Source of the DNA: Eikenella corrodens
Lineage (GTDB): Bacteria; Pseudomonadota; Gammaproteobacteria; Burkholderiales; Neisseriaceae
Direction of reading: 5' to 3'
Assembly: GCF_003990355.1 (NCBI RefSeq)
Contig: NZ_CP034670.1
Location: forward strand, 2,356,001-2,420,000
DNA length: 64,000 nt
Part shown: positions 34,790-43,017 of the stretch, one piece after another
How positions within the stretch are numbered: the first letter of the stretch is position 1
How the letters are laid out: each line of letters starts with the position of its first letter
Made by a program: the position numbers and the translations under genes
Notes under the pieces: generated by a model
Told to the model about the DNA's origin: nothing
Database searches by the model: none
What the model saw: only the letters and a program-made list of their open reading frames with translations

Positions 34790-35788
34790 TCAAATCGCGC
34801 CGATTTTCTCTTTGTTCGCCTCAATCCATGCCTGCAATTCCTCGCACGTCATCCATTCCGTGTTGTTGTCGCTGGCATACACGAAGCCTTCGGGCACTTT
34901 CACGCCGTTTTTGATGCGCTCGGGCGTTTTGTCCCAGCCGTTGATGGCGGGCAGGATTTTGAAGTGTTCGGGATATTCGTAGGTATGGAACGAGTCTTCC
35001 GCGCCAATCATCTGCTCGTGCAGTTTTTCGCCGGGGCGGATGCCGACGGTTTCCTGCGCGCATTCGGGGGCGACGGCGGCGGCCAAATCGCAAATGTTCA
35101 TCGACGGGATTTTTTTCACATAAATTTCGCCGCCCACCATGTCGTCAAACGCGTGCCACACGAGCTCCACGCCCTGTTCCAGCGAAATCATGAAGCGGGT
35201 CATGCGCGGGTCGGTAATCGGCAGCGTGCCGCGTGCGCGCTGGGTGAGGAAAAACGGGATTACCGAGCCGCGCGAACCCATCACGTTGCCGTAGCGCACC
35301 ACGGCGAAGCGGCAGCCGTGTTCGCCGGAATAGGCGTTGCCTGCCACGAAGAGTTTGTCGCTGGCGAGCTTGGTGGCGCCGTATAAATTGACGGGGCTGC
35401 TGGCTTTGTCGGTGGACAGGGCAACGACGCGCTTCACGCCTTTGTCGATGCAGGCATCAATCAGGTTCATCGCGCCGTTGATGTTGGTTTTCACGCACTC
35501 GAACGGGTTGTATTCGGCGGTGGGGACGATTTTGGTGGCGGCGGCATGGACGACGTAATCCACGCCGTCGAGCGCGCGGTAGAGGCGGTCTTTGTCGCGC
35601 ACATCGCCGATGAAGAAGCGCACGCGTTTGTCGCCCTGAAATTTTTTCGCCATTTCCCACTGTTTCATTTCGTCGCGGGAGAAGATGATGATTTTTTTGG
35701 GATTGTATTTGGCCAGGGTCATAGGCACGAAAGTGTTGCCGAACGAGCCGGTGCCGCCGGTTACGAGGATGGTGGAGTTGGAAAGCAT
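34790..35788 (-). CDS. pseB: UDP-N-acetylglucosamine 4,6-dehydratase (inverting) PseB
   Basis: A 332-residue SDR enzyme, first step of CMP-pseudaminic acid synthesis. GGTGSFG (11-17) binds NADP. STDKASSPVNLYGATK holds the catalytic Asp127, Lys128 and Tyr136, with Lys140, matching the FlaA1/PseB pattern rather than retaining dehydratases. HAAATKIVPTAEYNP is also typical. The start has AAAGG upstream. A Kingella king3-type DUS (AAGCAGCCTGCA) sits 16 bp after the stop codon, so the locus may have been exchanged with another genus. PseC is 11 kb away on the same strand. Confidence 0.92.
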   Translation of the reverse strand: MLSNSTILVTGGTGSFGNTFVPMTLAKYNPKKIIIFSRDEMKQWEMAKKFQGDKRVRFFIGDVRDKDRLYRALDGVDYVVHAAATKIVPTAEYNPFECVKTNINGAMNLIDACIDKGVKRVVALSTDKASSPVNLYGATKLASDKLFVAGNAYSGEHGCRFAVVRYGNVMGSRGSVIPFFLTQRARGTLPITDPRMTRFMISLEQGVELVWHAFDDMVGGEIYVKKIPSMNICDLAAAVAPECAQETVGIRPGEKLHEQMIGAEDSFHTYEYPEHFKILPAINGWDKTPERIKNGVKVPEGFVYASDNNTEWMTCEELQAWIEANKEKIGAI

Positions 35789-36037
35789 AGATAACCTTTT
35801 GTTTTGACTTAATAGAGTAGCTGATTCTACCGCAAAATTATTTTAATGGAAGCAGCGTAATATGAAGTGGCGGATTATAGCACCGGCATTCGGCGGCTTC
35901 TATCATGCCGCAGGCTACCTGAAAGGCGGCAGCACACAGCCCAAATGGAAATAACAGCGTGGATTCAGCTCGCCTCACTCCTATTTGGAGTAGCCATACA
36001 TTACAATGGCGACTTCCCCTACTCCACCCTACCGCCT

Positions 36038-36568
36038 ATGTCTGCCGCTCAAGACCTTACCCTGCTCCTCGTGCGTGACGCTGCCGAGCCGGAAATGTGG
36101 ATAGATATCTGGGCACGCAGTTATCCGCTGGTGCAACAGGTAGCCTGCGCTGCCGACGAAGGCATTGCCCAATGGCAAAGTAAAATCAACACAGCGTGGC
36201 GGCTTATTCCCGGCCAGGCCATGATTGTGGCACACGGCGCAGGCGTACCGGCTGTGATGGCTTGGCAGTTCCAAAATAGTATGCGCGGCCAGCAACGCAT
36301 CCGCGGCATGATTTTGGTTTCCCCTCTGCGATCTGCCTGTATGGATGACGAATGGCACACGCTACAACGTGCCCGTACCAACTGTAAAGCCGCCTTGGTG
36401 ATTGGGCAAGATGAAAATCCGTTGTGCCCGGCCAAATGGGCAAGCGATACCGCCGCCAGGTGGCAAGCCAGGCTGCTGCGCGCACCGCAGCCCGGCCATC
36501 TCAACCAGCGCTTGGGCGGCTGGCAATGGGGCATGCGGCTGATGCAGGAAATGTTGTGGGATAGCTAA
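36038..36568 (+). CDS. RBBP9/YdeN-like alpha/beta-hydrolase fold protein lacking the serine nucleophile
   Basis: About 176 residues. LTLLLVRDAAEPEMWIDIW at the N terminus and SPLRSACMDDEW in the middle follow the RBBP9 (Ser_hydrolase) pattern. Where the family has the nucleophile motif HSLG, this protein has AHGAGVPAV with Gly67. The acid (IGQDENP, Asp125) and base (PGHLNQRLGGW, His154) remain. It is thus probably non-catalytic, or uses another residue. I prefer ATG 36038, which gives the family's usual N terminus; ATG 35945 would add 31 residues of no known motif. Neither has a strong ribosome-binding site. Confidence 0.7.
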   Translation: MSAAQDLTLLLVRDAAEPEMWIDIWARSYPLVQQVACAADEGIAQWQSKINTAWRLIPGQAMIVAHGAGVPAVMAWQFQNSMRGQQRIRGMILVSPLRSACMDDEWHTLQRARTNCKAALVIGQDENPLCPAKWASDTAARWQARLLRAPQPGHLNQRLGGWQWGMRLMQEMLWDS

Positions 36569-36831
36569 TATCCTTGGCGCTACGGGCAAGACGGTTTTCA
36601 GGTAGCCTCTACACGTTTTGTTGCGTCTCACATGCGTCAATTAAATCGGCATGGAATAAGTATAATCATCTAAAATATATGTTTTTTATCCACTAACACC
36701 CGGCCGAACAATGTCAAGCGGTAGCAACAATTGGCAGCTTATCTAAATATACGGCTTTCCTCCCTATCTTGCCTTACTGCAACAATGTATAGGGATTGCG
36801 CCATAAATTCTGTTCCCGCTCAGGATAAACA
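36569..36831. other. Intergenic region before the rplM promoter
   Basis: About 260 bp with one DUS near 36598 and otherwise AT-rich sequence. No gene, RNA or palindrome stands out. Confidence 0.5.
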
Positions 36832-36860
36832 TTGACAGTAAACCGCTTAATCTTTAAAAT
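36832..36860 (+). promoter_or_regulatory. rplM-rpsI promoter
   Basis: TTGACA at 36832-36837 and TAAAAT at 36855-36860 are separated by exactly 17 bases, a near-consensus sigma-70 promoter. Transcription should begin near 36867, about 29 nt before the rplM start codon. Confidence 0.85.
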
Positions 36861-36895
36861 TAAAGCTTTCTTATATTAATTTGGATTTTCCTGCT

Positions 36896-37324
36896 ATGAA
36901 AACCTTCTCAGCCAAGCCGCACGAGGTGAAGCGCGAATGGTATGTCATTGATGCCCAAGATAAAGTTCTGGGTCGCGTGGCTGCCGAAGTCGCCCGTCGC
37001 TTGCGTGGCAAACACAAGCCCGAATACACCCCGCACGTAGATACCGGCGACTACATCATTGTAGTTAATGCCGACAAACTGCGTGTTACCGGTGATAAAA
37101 ACGAAGGCAAAATCTACTATCGTCACTCCGGTTTCCCCGGCGGTATCTACCAACGCACTTTCCGTGAAATGCAAGATAAATTCCCCGGCCGCGCCCTGGA
37201 GCAAGCTGTTAAAGGCATGTTGCCCAAAGGCCCTTTGGGCTACGCCATGATCCGCAAGCTGAAAGTGTACGCCGGTAGCGAACATCAGCATGCCGCCCAA
37301 CAACCCAAAGCATTGGAAATTTAA
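36896..37324 (+). CDS. rplM: 50S ribosomal protein L13
   Basis: 142 residues, the standard length. KTFSAKPHEVKREWYVIDA at the N terminus, LGRVAAEVARRLRGKHKP, and the C-terminal LPKGPLGYAMIRKLKVYAG are typical of L13, an early-assembly protein of the large subunit. ATG 36896 gives the family N terminus; an upstream in-frame ATG adds five residues without reason. It forms the conserved two-gene operon with rpsI. L13 can repress its own operon in E. coli; the very short leader here leaves little room for structure. Confidence 0.98.
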   Translation: MKTFSAKPHEVKREWYVIDAQDKVLGRVAAEVARRLRGKHKPEYTPHVDTGDYIIVVNADKLRVTGDKNEGKIYYRHSGFPGGIYQRTFREMQDKFPGRALEQAVKGMLPKGPLGYAMIRKLKVYAGSEHQHAAQQPKALEI

Positions 37325-37337
37325 GGACACCATTTTT

Positions 37338-37730
37338 ATGAACGGTAAATACTACTACGGCACCGGCCGTCGCAAAAGTTCTGTAGCCCGCGTGTTCCTG
37401 CAAAAGGGTTCCGGTCAGATCGTGGTAAACGGCCGCCCCGTTGACGAATTTTTTGCCCGCGAAACCAGCCGCATGGTGGTGCGCCAGCCTTTGGTTCTGA
37501 CCGAAAATGCTGAAGCATTCGATATTATGGTAAACGTGTGCGGCGGTGGTGAAACCGGCCAATCCGGCGCCATCCGTCACGGTATTACCCGTGCCCTGAT
37601 CGACTATGATGCAGGTTTGAAGTCTGCCCTCTCTCAAGCCGGCTTCGTTACCCGCGATGCCCGTGAAGTGGAGCGTAAGAAATTCGGTCTGCGCAAAGCA
37701 CGTCGTGCCAAACAGTTCTCCAAACGTTAA
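37338..37730 (+). CDS. rpsI: 30S ribosomal protein S9
   Basis: 130 residues. YYGTGRRKSSVARVFL at the N terminus and the basic tail KKFGLRKARRAKQFSKR, ending in the arginine that contacts the P-site tRNA, identify S9. It starts 13 bases after rplM, and an AAGGA ribosome-binding site overlaps the end of that gene (37323-37327). A strong terminator follows. The gene order is universal in bacteria. Confidence 0.98.
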   Translation: MNGKYYYGTGRRKSSVARVFLQKGSGQIVVNGRPVDEFFARETSRMVVRQPLVLTENAEAFDIMVNVCGGGETGQSGAIRHGITRALIDYDAGLKSALSQAGFVTRDAREVERKKFGLRKARRAKQFSKR

Positions 37731-37744
37731 TCGTTTGGTATTAC

Positions 37745-37776
37745 AAGAGAGCCGTGGTTTCCGGCTCTCTTCTTTA
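37745..37776 (+). terminator. Rho-independent terminator of rplM-rpsI
   Basis: AGAGAGCCG and CGGCTCTCT form a 9-bp stem with a 7-base loop, followed by TCTTTATTT, 17 bases after the rpsI stop. Confidence 0.88.
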
Positions 37777-37849
37777 TTTATATGCATATGCAAACATCTA
37801 AGGCTATCTGAAAAGTTTCAGGTAGCCTTTCTGTGGAAAGCAACAGCAT

Positions 37850-38060
37850 TATTTAATTTACACTTCCGGCTTTTGTTTGGAGGCCTGATTTAGCTGCTGG
37901 TTGGTATCGTGACAAATACCGATAGAACCGGGAAAATTGCCCTGCATGTGAAAATTAACAGCGTTGTTTACACTTCCCCGGCTTTTGCTTGAAAACCTGA
38001 TTGGCCAGCTATTCGGCATGATCAAGAATGCCAATAGATACGAGGAACCCGCTCTGTCCT
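37850..38060. repeat. Imperfect tandem duplication (unit ~112 bp) with a shared hairpin
   Basis: Two copies (about 37853-37945 and 37963-38055) share TTTACACTTCC, GGCTTTTG and CCTGATT in the same order. In copy A, GGTAT pairs with ATACC; in copy B, GGCAT pairs with ATGCC, so one base pair has changed on both sides. A minus-strand reading through copy A ends KQKPEV, and copy B gives a broken version of the same peptide, so decayed coding sequence is an alternative to a structured RNA. No gene in 37731-38272 is convincing. Confidence 0.5.
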
Positions 38061-38272
38061 TGATCATGACGGGCAGCTGCCTAAGAAGCATTTGAGAAAG
38101 AACAAAAACTGTCCGATGTGGAAAAATTGCAAACAATACGGCAATTTCCTATAGCAGTGCATGAGAGTTGGAGTATTTTTATGGCGGGCTTCGGTTCCCA
38201 TTTCAGATCATATGAGGATTGATGTATCCATTCTTTTATACGCTGGCTATCGATACCTAAAGTTTGTTTAAG

Positions 38273-38377
38273 TATAGTGGATTAAGTTTAAATCAGGACA
38301 AGGCAGCGAGCCGCAGACAGTACACACGTTACGGCAAGGCGAGACAACGCTGTACTGGTTTTTGTGAATTCACTATA
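38273..38377 (+). repeat. Correia-type element (CREE), copy 6
   Basis: A 105-bp element, TATAGTGGATTAAGTTTAAA to GTGAATTCACTATA, in the same orientation as copies 1 and 2, lying downstream of the tandem duplication. Its left terminal arm has small differences from the other copies. Confidence 0.9.
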
Positions 38378-38488
38378 AAAACGAAAGCTGTCTGCGACAG
38401 AAGGTGTAAGCAGCGCGATGATTTTCCAAATTTAAAGGCTACCTGAAACCTTTCAGGCAGCCTTTCAATATGTCCGCTGTAACACAGC

Positions 38489-39139
38489 CTATTGATGTCG
38501 GCGCAACTCTTGGCGCAGCGACTGCAAGCCGGAGCGGCGGTCGGCGATTTGCACTTGCAGGTTGCCGGCGCGATCAGACTGATTGTTGCGGCGGGCGGTG
38601 GCCAGCTCGCGTTCGGCCTGCGCTAAGGCGCGCTCTTCCCGGCGGATGTCGCGGGTGATGATTTCCTTGGGCGTGAGCGGTTTGGCGGCAGCAATCACCG
38701 GCGCAGGACGCACGACAGGAATGCTGCGGCGTTCCGGTTCGGGCTGGCGGCGCAGGGTAACGCGGATGGGCACGGGTTTGCTGATTTCCACATCGCTGGC
38801 GGCAGCTACGGCTTCTTGCCACACATCAGGCAATTCGCTGCTGTCGGCATCGGCTTTGTCGGCCGGTTGCCGAGCCGGCCCGGAGGCGGCAACTGCGGGA
38901 GTTGCAGCGGCCTGCTTAGATGAATCGGCTTCTTTATCGGCCAAAGATTTGGCCACGGGGCGGCAACGGCCTTGCGGCAGGGCAGTGCGCACGCTGCGCC
39001 CGTCGGCCAGCTGGCAGAGGTAGGAAATTTCGGCCGGAGCGGTTTCGCTTCGGGTGGCGGGCGTTTCGGTGGCGGCGCTGATGCCGAAAGCCAGCAGTAA
39101 AAAGCCGGGTAGAACAATATGGGCTAATTTTTCAAACAT
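38489..39139 (-). CDS. Exported protein with C-terminal coiled coil, unknown function
   Basis: About 216 residues. A signal peptide (FEKLAHIVLPGFLLLAFGISA, cleavage near residue 23) is followed by a short domain with two cysteines (SYLCQLADGRSV and QGRCRPV), then a long Ala/Pro/Asp-rich, probably disordered linker (about 60-140), and a charged helix (DIRREERALAQAERELATAR...) at 160-216 that should form a coiled coil. The first part recalls DUF4124-like periplasmic domains. The start has no good ribosome-binding site. Function unknown. Confidence 0.72.
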   Translation of the reverse strand: MFEKLAHIVLPGFLLLAFGISAATETPATRSETAPAEISYLCQLADGRSVRTALPQGRCRPVAKSLADKEADSSKQAAATPAVAASGPARQPADKADADSSELPDVWQEAVAAASDVEISKPVPIRVTLRRQPEPERRSIPVVRPAPVIAAAKPLTPKEIITRDIRREERALAQAERELATARRNNQSDRAGNLQVQIADRRSGLQSLRQELRRHQ

Positions 39140-39203
39140 AAACTTGGTGTGTATTGCTAAAGCGTTTAATTCCCCATACACCATCGGATGCCTTTATACA
39201 ACA

Positions 39204-39320
39204 AGCTAATAGGGTTTCTTGCCGAGGCGGCGACGGCAGACAGTACAGCCGGTGCGGTAAGGCGAACCAACGCGGTGGAGAAAGTTAAGCAGGTTGGCGA
39301 TAGTGAATTAATCCACTATA
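39204..39320 (+). repeat. Degenerate Correia-like element
   Basis: GAGGCGGCGACGGCAGACAGTACAG and GGTAAGGCGAACCAACGC in this order match the core of the forward element, and the end is TAGTGAATTAATCCACTATA at 39301-39320. The left half is corrupted. The rest of the 39140-39497 gap has one DUS (near 39391) and no gene. Confidence 0.5.
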
Positions 39321-39497
39321 TGAACCGATACGGCATTATATCAAGCAGCAGGCACACAGGTTGTTGGCTTAGGTTTAAACAGGTAAACAGGCTACCTGAA
39401 AAGCACAACGGGCTTTAAGCGGCGTGAATTCCATTTAATTCAGGACAAGGCATGGCATAAAGGCTTAAAATATTCACTTTTCCAGCAGGAGATAGCC

Positions 39498-40118
39498 ATG
39501 GCACAATTCTTCGCCATCCACCCCGAAAACCCCCAAGAGCGGCTGGTGAAACAAGCCGCCGAAATCGTGCGCCAGGGCGGCGTGATCGTGTATCCCACCG
39601 ACTCCTGCTACGCGCTCGGCTGCCAGATGGGCAACAAAGAAGCCATGGAGCGCATCTTGGCCATCCGCAAAATCGATTTGAAACACCACCTCACTCTGAT
39701 GTGCGCCGACTTGAGCGAGCTGGGCACTTATGCCAAAGTGGACAACAGCCAATTCCGCCAGCTCAAGGCCGCCACCCCCGGCGCCTATACCTTTATCCTG
39801 CCCGCCACCAAAGAAGTGCCCAACCGCACGCTGCACCCCAAACGCAAAACCATCGGCCTGCGCGTACCCGACAACCAAATCGCCCTCGCCCTTTTGGCCG
39901 AGCTGGGCGAGCCCATGCTCTCCTGCACCCTGATGCTGCCCGGAGAAACCGAGCCGCAAACCGACCCTTACGAAATCCGCAACCTGCTCGAACACGCCGT
40001 GGATTTAATCATCGACGGCGGCTGGTGCGGCACCGAGCCGACCACGGTAATCGACATGACCGACGGCACCGAGCTTATCCGCCAAGGCGCGGGCGATACT
40101 GCGGTGTTCGGGTTGTAA
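39498..40118 (+). CDS. yciO: YciO/Sua5-YrdC family L-threonylcarbamoyladenylate synthase-like protein
   Basis: 206 residues of the YrdC/Sua5 fold. GGVIVYPTDSCYALGCQMGN, then RILAIRKIDLKHHLTLMCADLSELGTYA and GEPMLSCTLMLPGE correspond to the YciO subfamily. The K-R-K-x-x-x-R-H motif of true TsaC enzymes appears as RKIDLKHHLT, which is why YciO proteins are considered related to, but less active than, TsaC in the tRNA t6A pathway. AGGAG precedes the start. Confidence 0.87.
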   Translation: MAQFFAIHPENPQERLVKQAAEIVRQGGVIVYPTDSCYALGCQMGNKEAMERILAIRKIDLKHHLTLMCADLSELGTYAKVDNSQFRQLKAATPGAYTFILPATKEVPNRTLHPKRKTIGLRVPDNQIALALLAELGEPMLSCTLMLPGETEPQTDPYEIRNLLEHAVDLIIDGGWCGTEPTTVIDMTDGTELIRQGAGDTAVFGL

Positions 40119-40142
40119 CGCCAAACTGCCTGCAAGCTGATC

Positions 40143-40169
40143 AGGCTACCTGAAAGTTTCAGGTAGCCT
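40143..40169. terminator. DUS palindrome between yciO and glnE
   Basis: AGGCTACCTGAA and TTCAGGTAGCCT are separated by three bases, giving a compact hairpin 25 bases after the yciO stop. Confidence 0.65.
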
Positions 40170-40277
40170 ATAATCTGCCCGTTTGATTCATATAGCGGAT
40201 TAAAACAGAAACGATACCAAGGCCGCAGCATTGCCATTTTTATCCGTGATACCACCCTCTGTACACAAGGAATCCCC

Positions 40278-42962
40278 ATGCCTGCCGATATGATTGCTCA
40301 TGCCCGCCGTTTTTCCCCTTGGCTGTCGCGCCAGCTGGATGGCGGGCAAATCGATGTTGCACGTTTGCAGCCCATGCTCGCGCAGCCTTTGCAGCCGCAG
40401 GATTTGGCGGCCTTCGCGCCGTGGGCAGACATCGCGGCAGCGGCGGATGAAGCCGAGCTGGCGCGGCAGTTGCGGCTGTTGCGCCGTTATGTGCTGGCGC
40501 AGATTATGGTGCGCGATTTGTGCGGCGCGGCTGAGCTTTCGGAGGTAACGGCTTCCATCACGCATCTGGCCGATTTTGCGGTGAACACCGCGCTCGCTTT
40601 TGCCGAAGCGCACTACACCGCGCTCTACGGCACGCCCATCGGCCGCTATAGCGGTGCGGCGCAGCATTTGAGCGTGGTGGCCATGGGCAAGGCGGGCGGG
40701 TTTGAATTAAACGTGTCGTCTGATTTGGATTTGATTTTCGTCTATCCCGAATCGGGCGAAACCGACGGGCGGCGCAGCCGCAGCAATCAGGAGTTTTTCA
40801 CCAAGGTGGGGCAGAAGCTGATTGCGCTGTTGAACGACATCACCGCCGACGGCCAAGTGTTCCGCATCGATATGCGCCTGCGCCCCGACGGCGACAGCGG
40901 CGCGCTGGTGTTGAGCGAAACTGCGCTGGAGCAATATTTGGTGGCGCAGGGGCGCGAGTGGGAGCGTTATGCCTGGTGCAAAGGCCGCGTGGTCACGCCG
41001 CACGCCAACGGCATCCGCAGCGTGGTGCAGCCTTTCGTGTTCCGCAAATATCTGGACTACGGTGCCTACGAAGCCCTGCGCGGGCTGCACCGCCAAATCC
41101 GCAGCGAAGTGAGCAAAAAAGGCATGGCCGGCAACATCAAGCTCGGCGCGGGCGGCATCCGCGAGGTGGAATTTATCGCTCAGGTGTTCCAGATGATTCG
41201 CGGCGGGCAAAACCGCAGCCTCCAGCTCAAAGGCACGCAGGAAACGCTGGCCGCGCTGGCCGAAGCCGGCATCCTCGCGCCCGAAGCCGCCGCCCGGCTG
41301 CTCGAAGTCTACCGCTTCCTGCGCCGCCTCGAACACCGCCTGCAATACTGGGATGACCAACAAACCCAAACGCTACCTGAAAACCCCGAACAGCAGCAGC
41401 TGTTGGCCGAAAGCATGGGTTTTGCCGATTACGAAGAATTTTCAGGTAGCCTCAACGCACAACGCGCCCAGGTAAGCGCCCAGTTCAACCAAACCTTAAG
41501 CAGCCCCGAAGAGAACGACAGCGAAGCCGAACAGCCGCTGGCCGGGCTGTGGCAAGACGATGCCGCAGCAGCCGAATGGGCGGTGCAGCTGGCCGAATTG
41601 GGCTTTGCCAACGCAGCCGAAGCCGCCGAGCGGCTGGCGCACATCCGCAGCAGCAGCCGCTACCGGCATTTGTCGGCCCGCGCCCAGCAGCGTTTCGACG
41701 CCGTGCTGCCGCGCGGGGTGGCCGCCGCCGCCGAAAGCAGCCGCCCCGAAGCCGCCCTGCCGCGCCTGCTCGACTTTCTCGACAGCATCAGCCGCCGCTC
41801 CGCCTACCTCTCCTTTTTGCAGGAATACCCTGCCGCGCTCGCCCAAGTGGCCGAACTCATGGCGCAAAGCCCCTGGCTGGCCGAATATTTGCAGCAACAC
41901 CCCGTGCTGCTGGACGAATTATTGTCCGCCCAATTAATGGAACACCCCAACTGGCCGCAATTTATCGGCGCGCTTTCAGGTAGCCTCCAGGCCGCAGGCG
42001 ACCCCGAAGCCAAAATGGACGTGCTGCGCCGCTTCAAACACGCACAAACCTTCCGCCTGGCCGTGCAGGATTTGGCCGGTTGCTGGCCGCTCGAAGCCCT
42101 GAGCGACCAGCTCTCCTACTTGGCCGACATCCTGCTCGAACACACCATGTGGCAAGTGTGGCAGGCCATGCCCAAAACCCACCGCCCCATCCCCCGCTTC
42201 GCCATCATCGGCTACGGCAAGCTCGGCGGCAAAGAGCTGGCCTACGGCTCCGATTTGGATTTGGTGTATCTGTATGACGACAGCGCGCCCGAAGCCGCCG
42301 ACATCTACAGCAAATACGCCCGCCGCCTCACCACCTGGCTCTCCGGCAACACCGGCGCGGGCAGCCTCTACCAAACCGACCTGCGCCTGCGCCCCAACGG
42401 CGACAGCGGCTTCCAAGCCCACAGCCTCGAAGCCTTCGCCAAATATCAGCACGAAAATGCCTGGATTTGGGAGCACCAAGCCCTCAGCAGGGCCCGTTTC
42501 GTGGTCGGCAGCCCCGAAGTGGGGCGCAAATTTGAAATCATCCGCCGCCAAATCCTCAGCCTGCCGCGCGAAGAAAACCCGCTGCGGCAGGAAATCGCCC
42601 AAATGCGCAGCAAAATGCTGCCCACCCACCCCGCCCACGAAGACAACGTGAAATACGCCCGCGGCGGTGTGGTGGACGTGGAATTCATCGTGCAATTCTT
42701 CGTGCTGCTCCATGCCCGGCAGTATCCCGAGCTGTTGGAAAACTACGGCAACATCGCCCTGCTCAATATGGCCGCCCGCCGCGGCCTGCTCAGCCAAGAT
42801 GCCGCCGCACGCACCGCCGCCGCCTACCGCCACTACCGCCAAGTGCAACACCGCCAGCAGCTGCACGGCGCGGGCGCGGTGCAAGTGGACGACACCCTGC
42901 GCGAACACTACGAACAAGTGGCCGCACTGTGGCGCGAAGTGTTCGGCGAAGAAATCCGCTAA
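40278..42962 (+). CDS. glnE: Bifunctional glutamine synthetase adenylyltransferase/adenylyl-removing enzyme
   Basis: 894 residues with two nucleotidyltransferase domains. The first, around residue 136 (GKAGGFELNVSSDLDL), is the adenylyl-removing half and the second, around residue 650 (GYGKLGGKELAYGSDLDLVYLY), is the adenylylating half; each has the G-K-x-G-G...S-D-x-D-L signature. A PII-binding helical region links them. The enzyme tunes glutamine synthetase to nitrogen status. Three in-frame DUS are translated (LPENPE, FSGSLNA, LSGSLQA), two of them in the interdomain linker. AAGGA precedes the ATG. Confidence 0.96.
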   Translation: MPADMIAHARRFSPWLSRQLDGGQIDVARLQPMLAQPLQPQDLAAFAPWADIAAAADEAELARQLRLLRRYVLAQIMVRDLCGAAELSEVTASITHLADFAVNTALAFAEAHYTALYGTPIGRYSGAAQHLSVVAMGKAGGFELNVSSDLDLIFVYPESGETDGRRSRSNQEFFTKVGQKLIALLNDITADGQVFRIDMRLRPDGDSGALVLSETALEQYLVAQGREWERYAWCKGRVVTPHANGIRSVVQPFVFRKYLDYGAYEALRGLHRQIRSEVSKKGMAGNIKLGAGGIREVEFIAQVFQMIRGGQNRSLQLKGTQETLAALAEAGILAPEAAARLLEVYRFLRRLEHRLQYWDDQQTQTLPENPEQQQLLAESMGFADYEEFSGSLNAQRAQVSAQFNQTLSSPEENDSEAEQPLAGLWQDDAAAAEWAVQLAELGFANAAEAAERLAHIRSSSRYRHLSARAQQRFDAVLPRGVAAAAESSRPEAALPRLLDFLDSISRRSAYLSFLQEYPAALAQVAELMAQSPWLAEYLQQHPVLLDELLSAQLMEHPNWPQFIGALSGSLQAAGDPEAKMDVLRRFKHAQTFRLAVQDLAGCWPLEALSDQLSYLADILLEHTMWQVWQAMPKTHRPIPRFAIIGYGKLGGKELAYGSDLDLVYLYDDSAPEAADIYSKYARRLTTWLSGNTGAGSLYQTDLRLRPNGDSGFQAHSLEAFAKYQHENAWIWEHQALSRARFVVGSPEVGRKFEIIRRQILSLPREENPLRQEIAQMRSKMLPTHPAHEDNVKYARGGVVDVEFIVQFFVLLHARQYPELLENYGNIALLNMAARRGLLSQDAAARTAAAYRHYRQVQHRQQLHGAGAVQVDDTLREHYEQVAALWREVFGEEIR

Positions 42963-42967
42963 AACGA

Positions 42968-42999
42968 AAAAGGCTACCTGAAAGTTTCAGGTAGTCTTA
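42968..42999. terminator. DUS palindrome between glnE and metF
   Basis: AAAAAGGCTACCTGAAA and TTTCAGGTAGTCTT pair across one base, between convergent genes. The right arm has one changed base (GTAGTCT). Confidence 0.7.
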
Positions 43000-43017
43000 A
43001 TTTCCTGCTTGAAAGGC

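Noticed and set aside
37858..38136. A 92-codon minus-strand frame downstream of rpsI
   Set aside because: It spans the imperfect tandem duplication, lacks a ribosome-binding site, and its two halves are unequal versions of one segment; I treat it as a repeat, not a gene.
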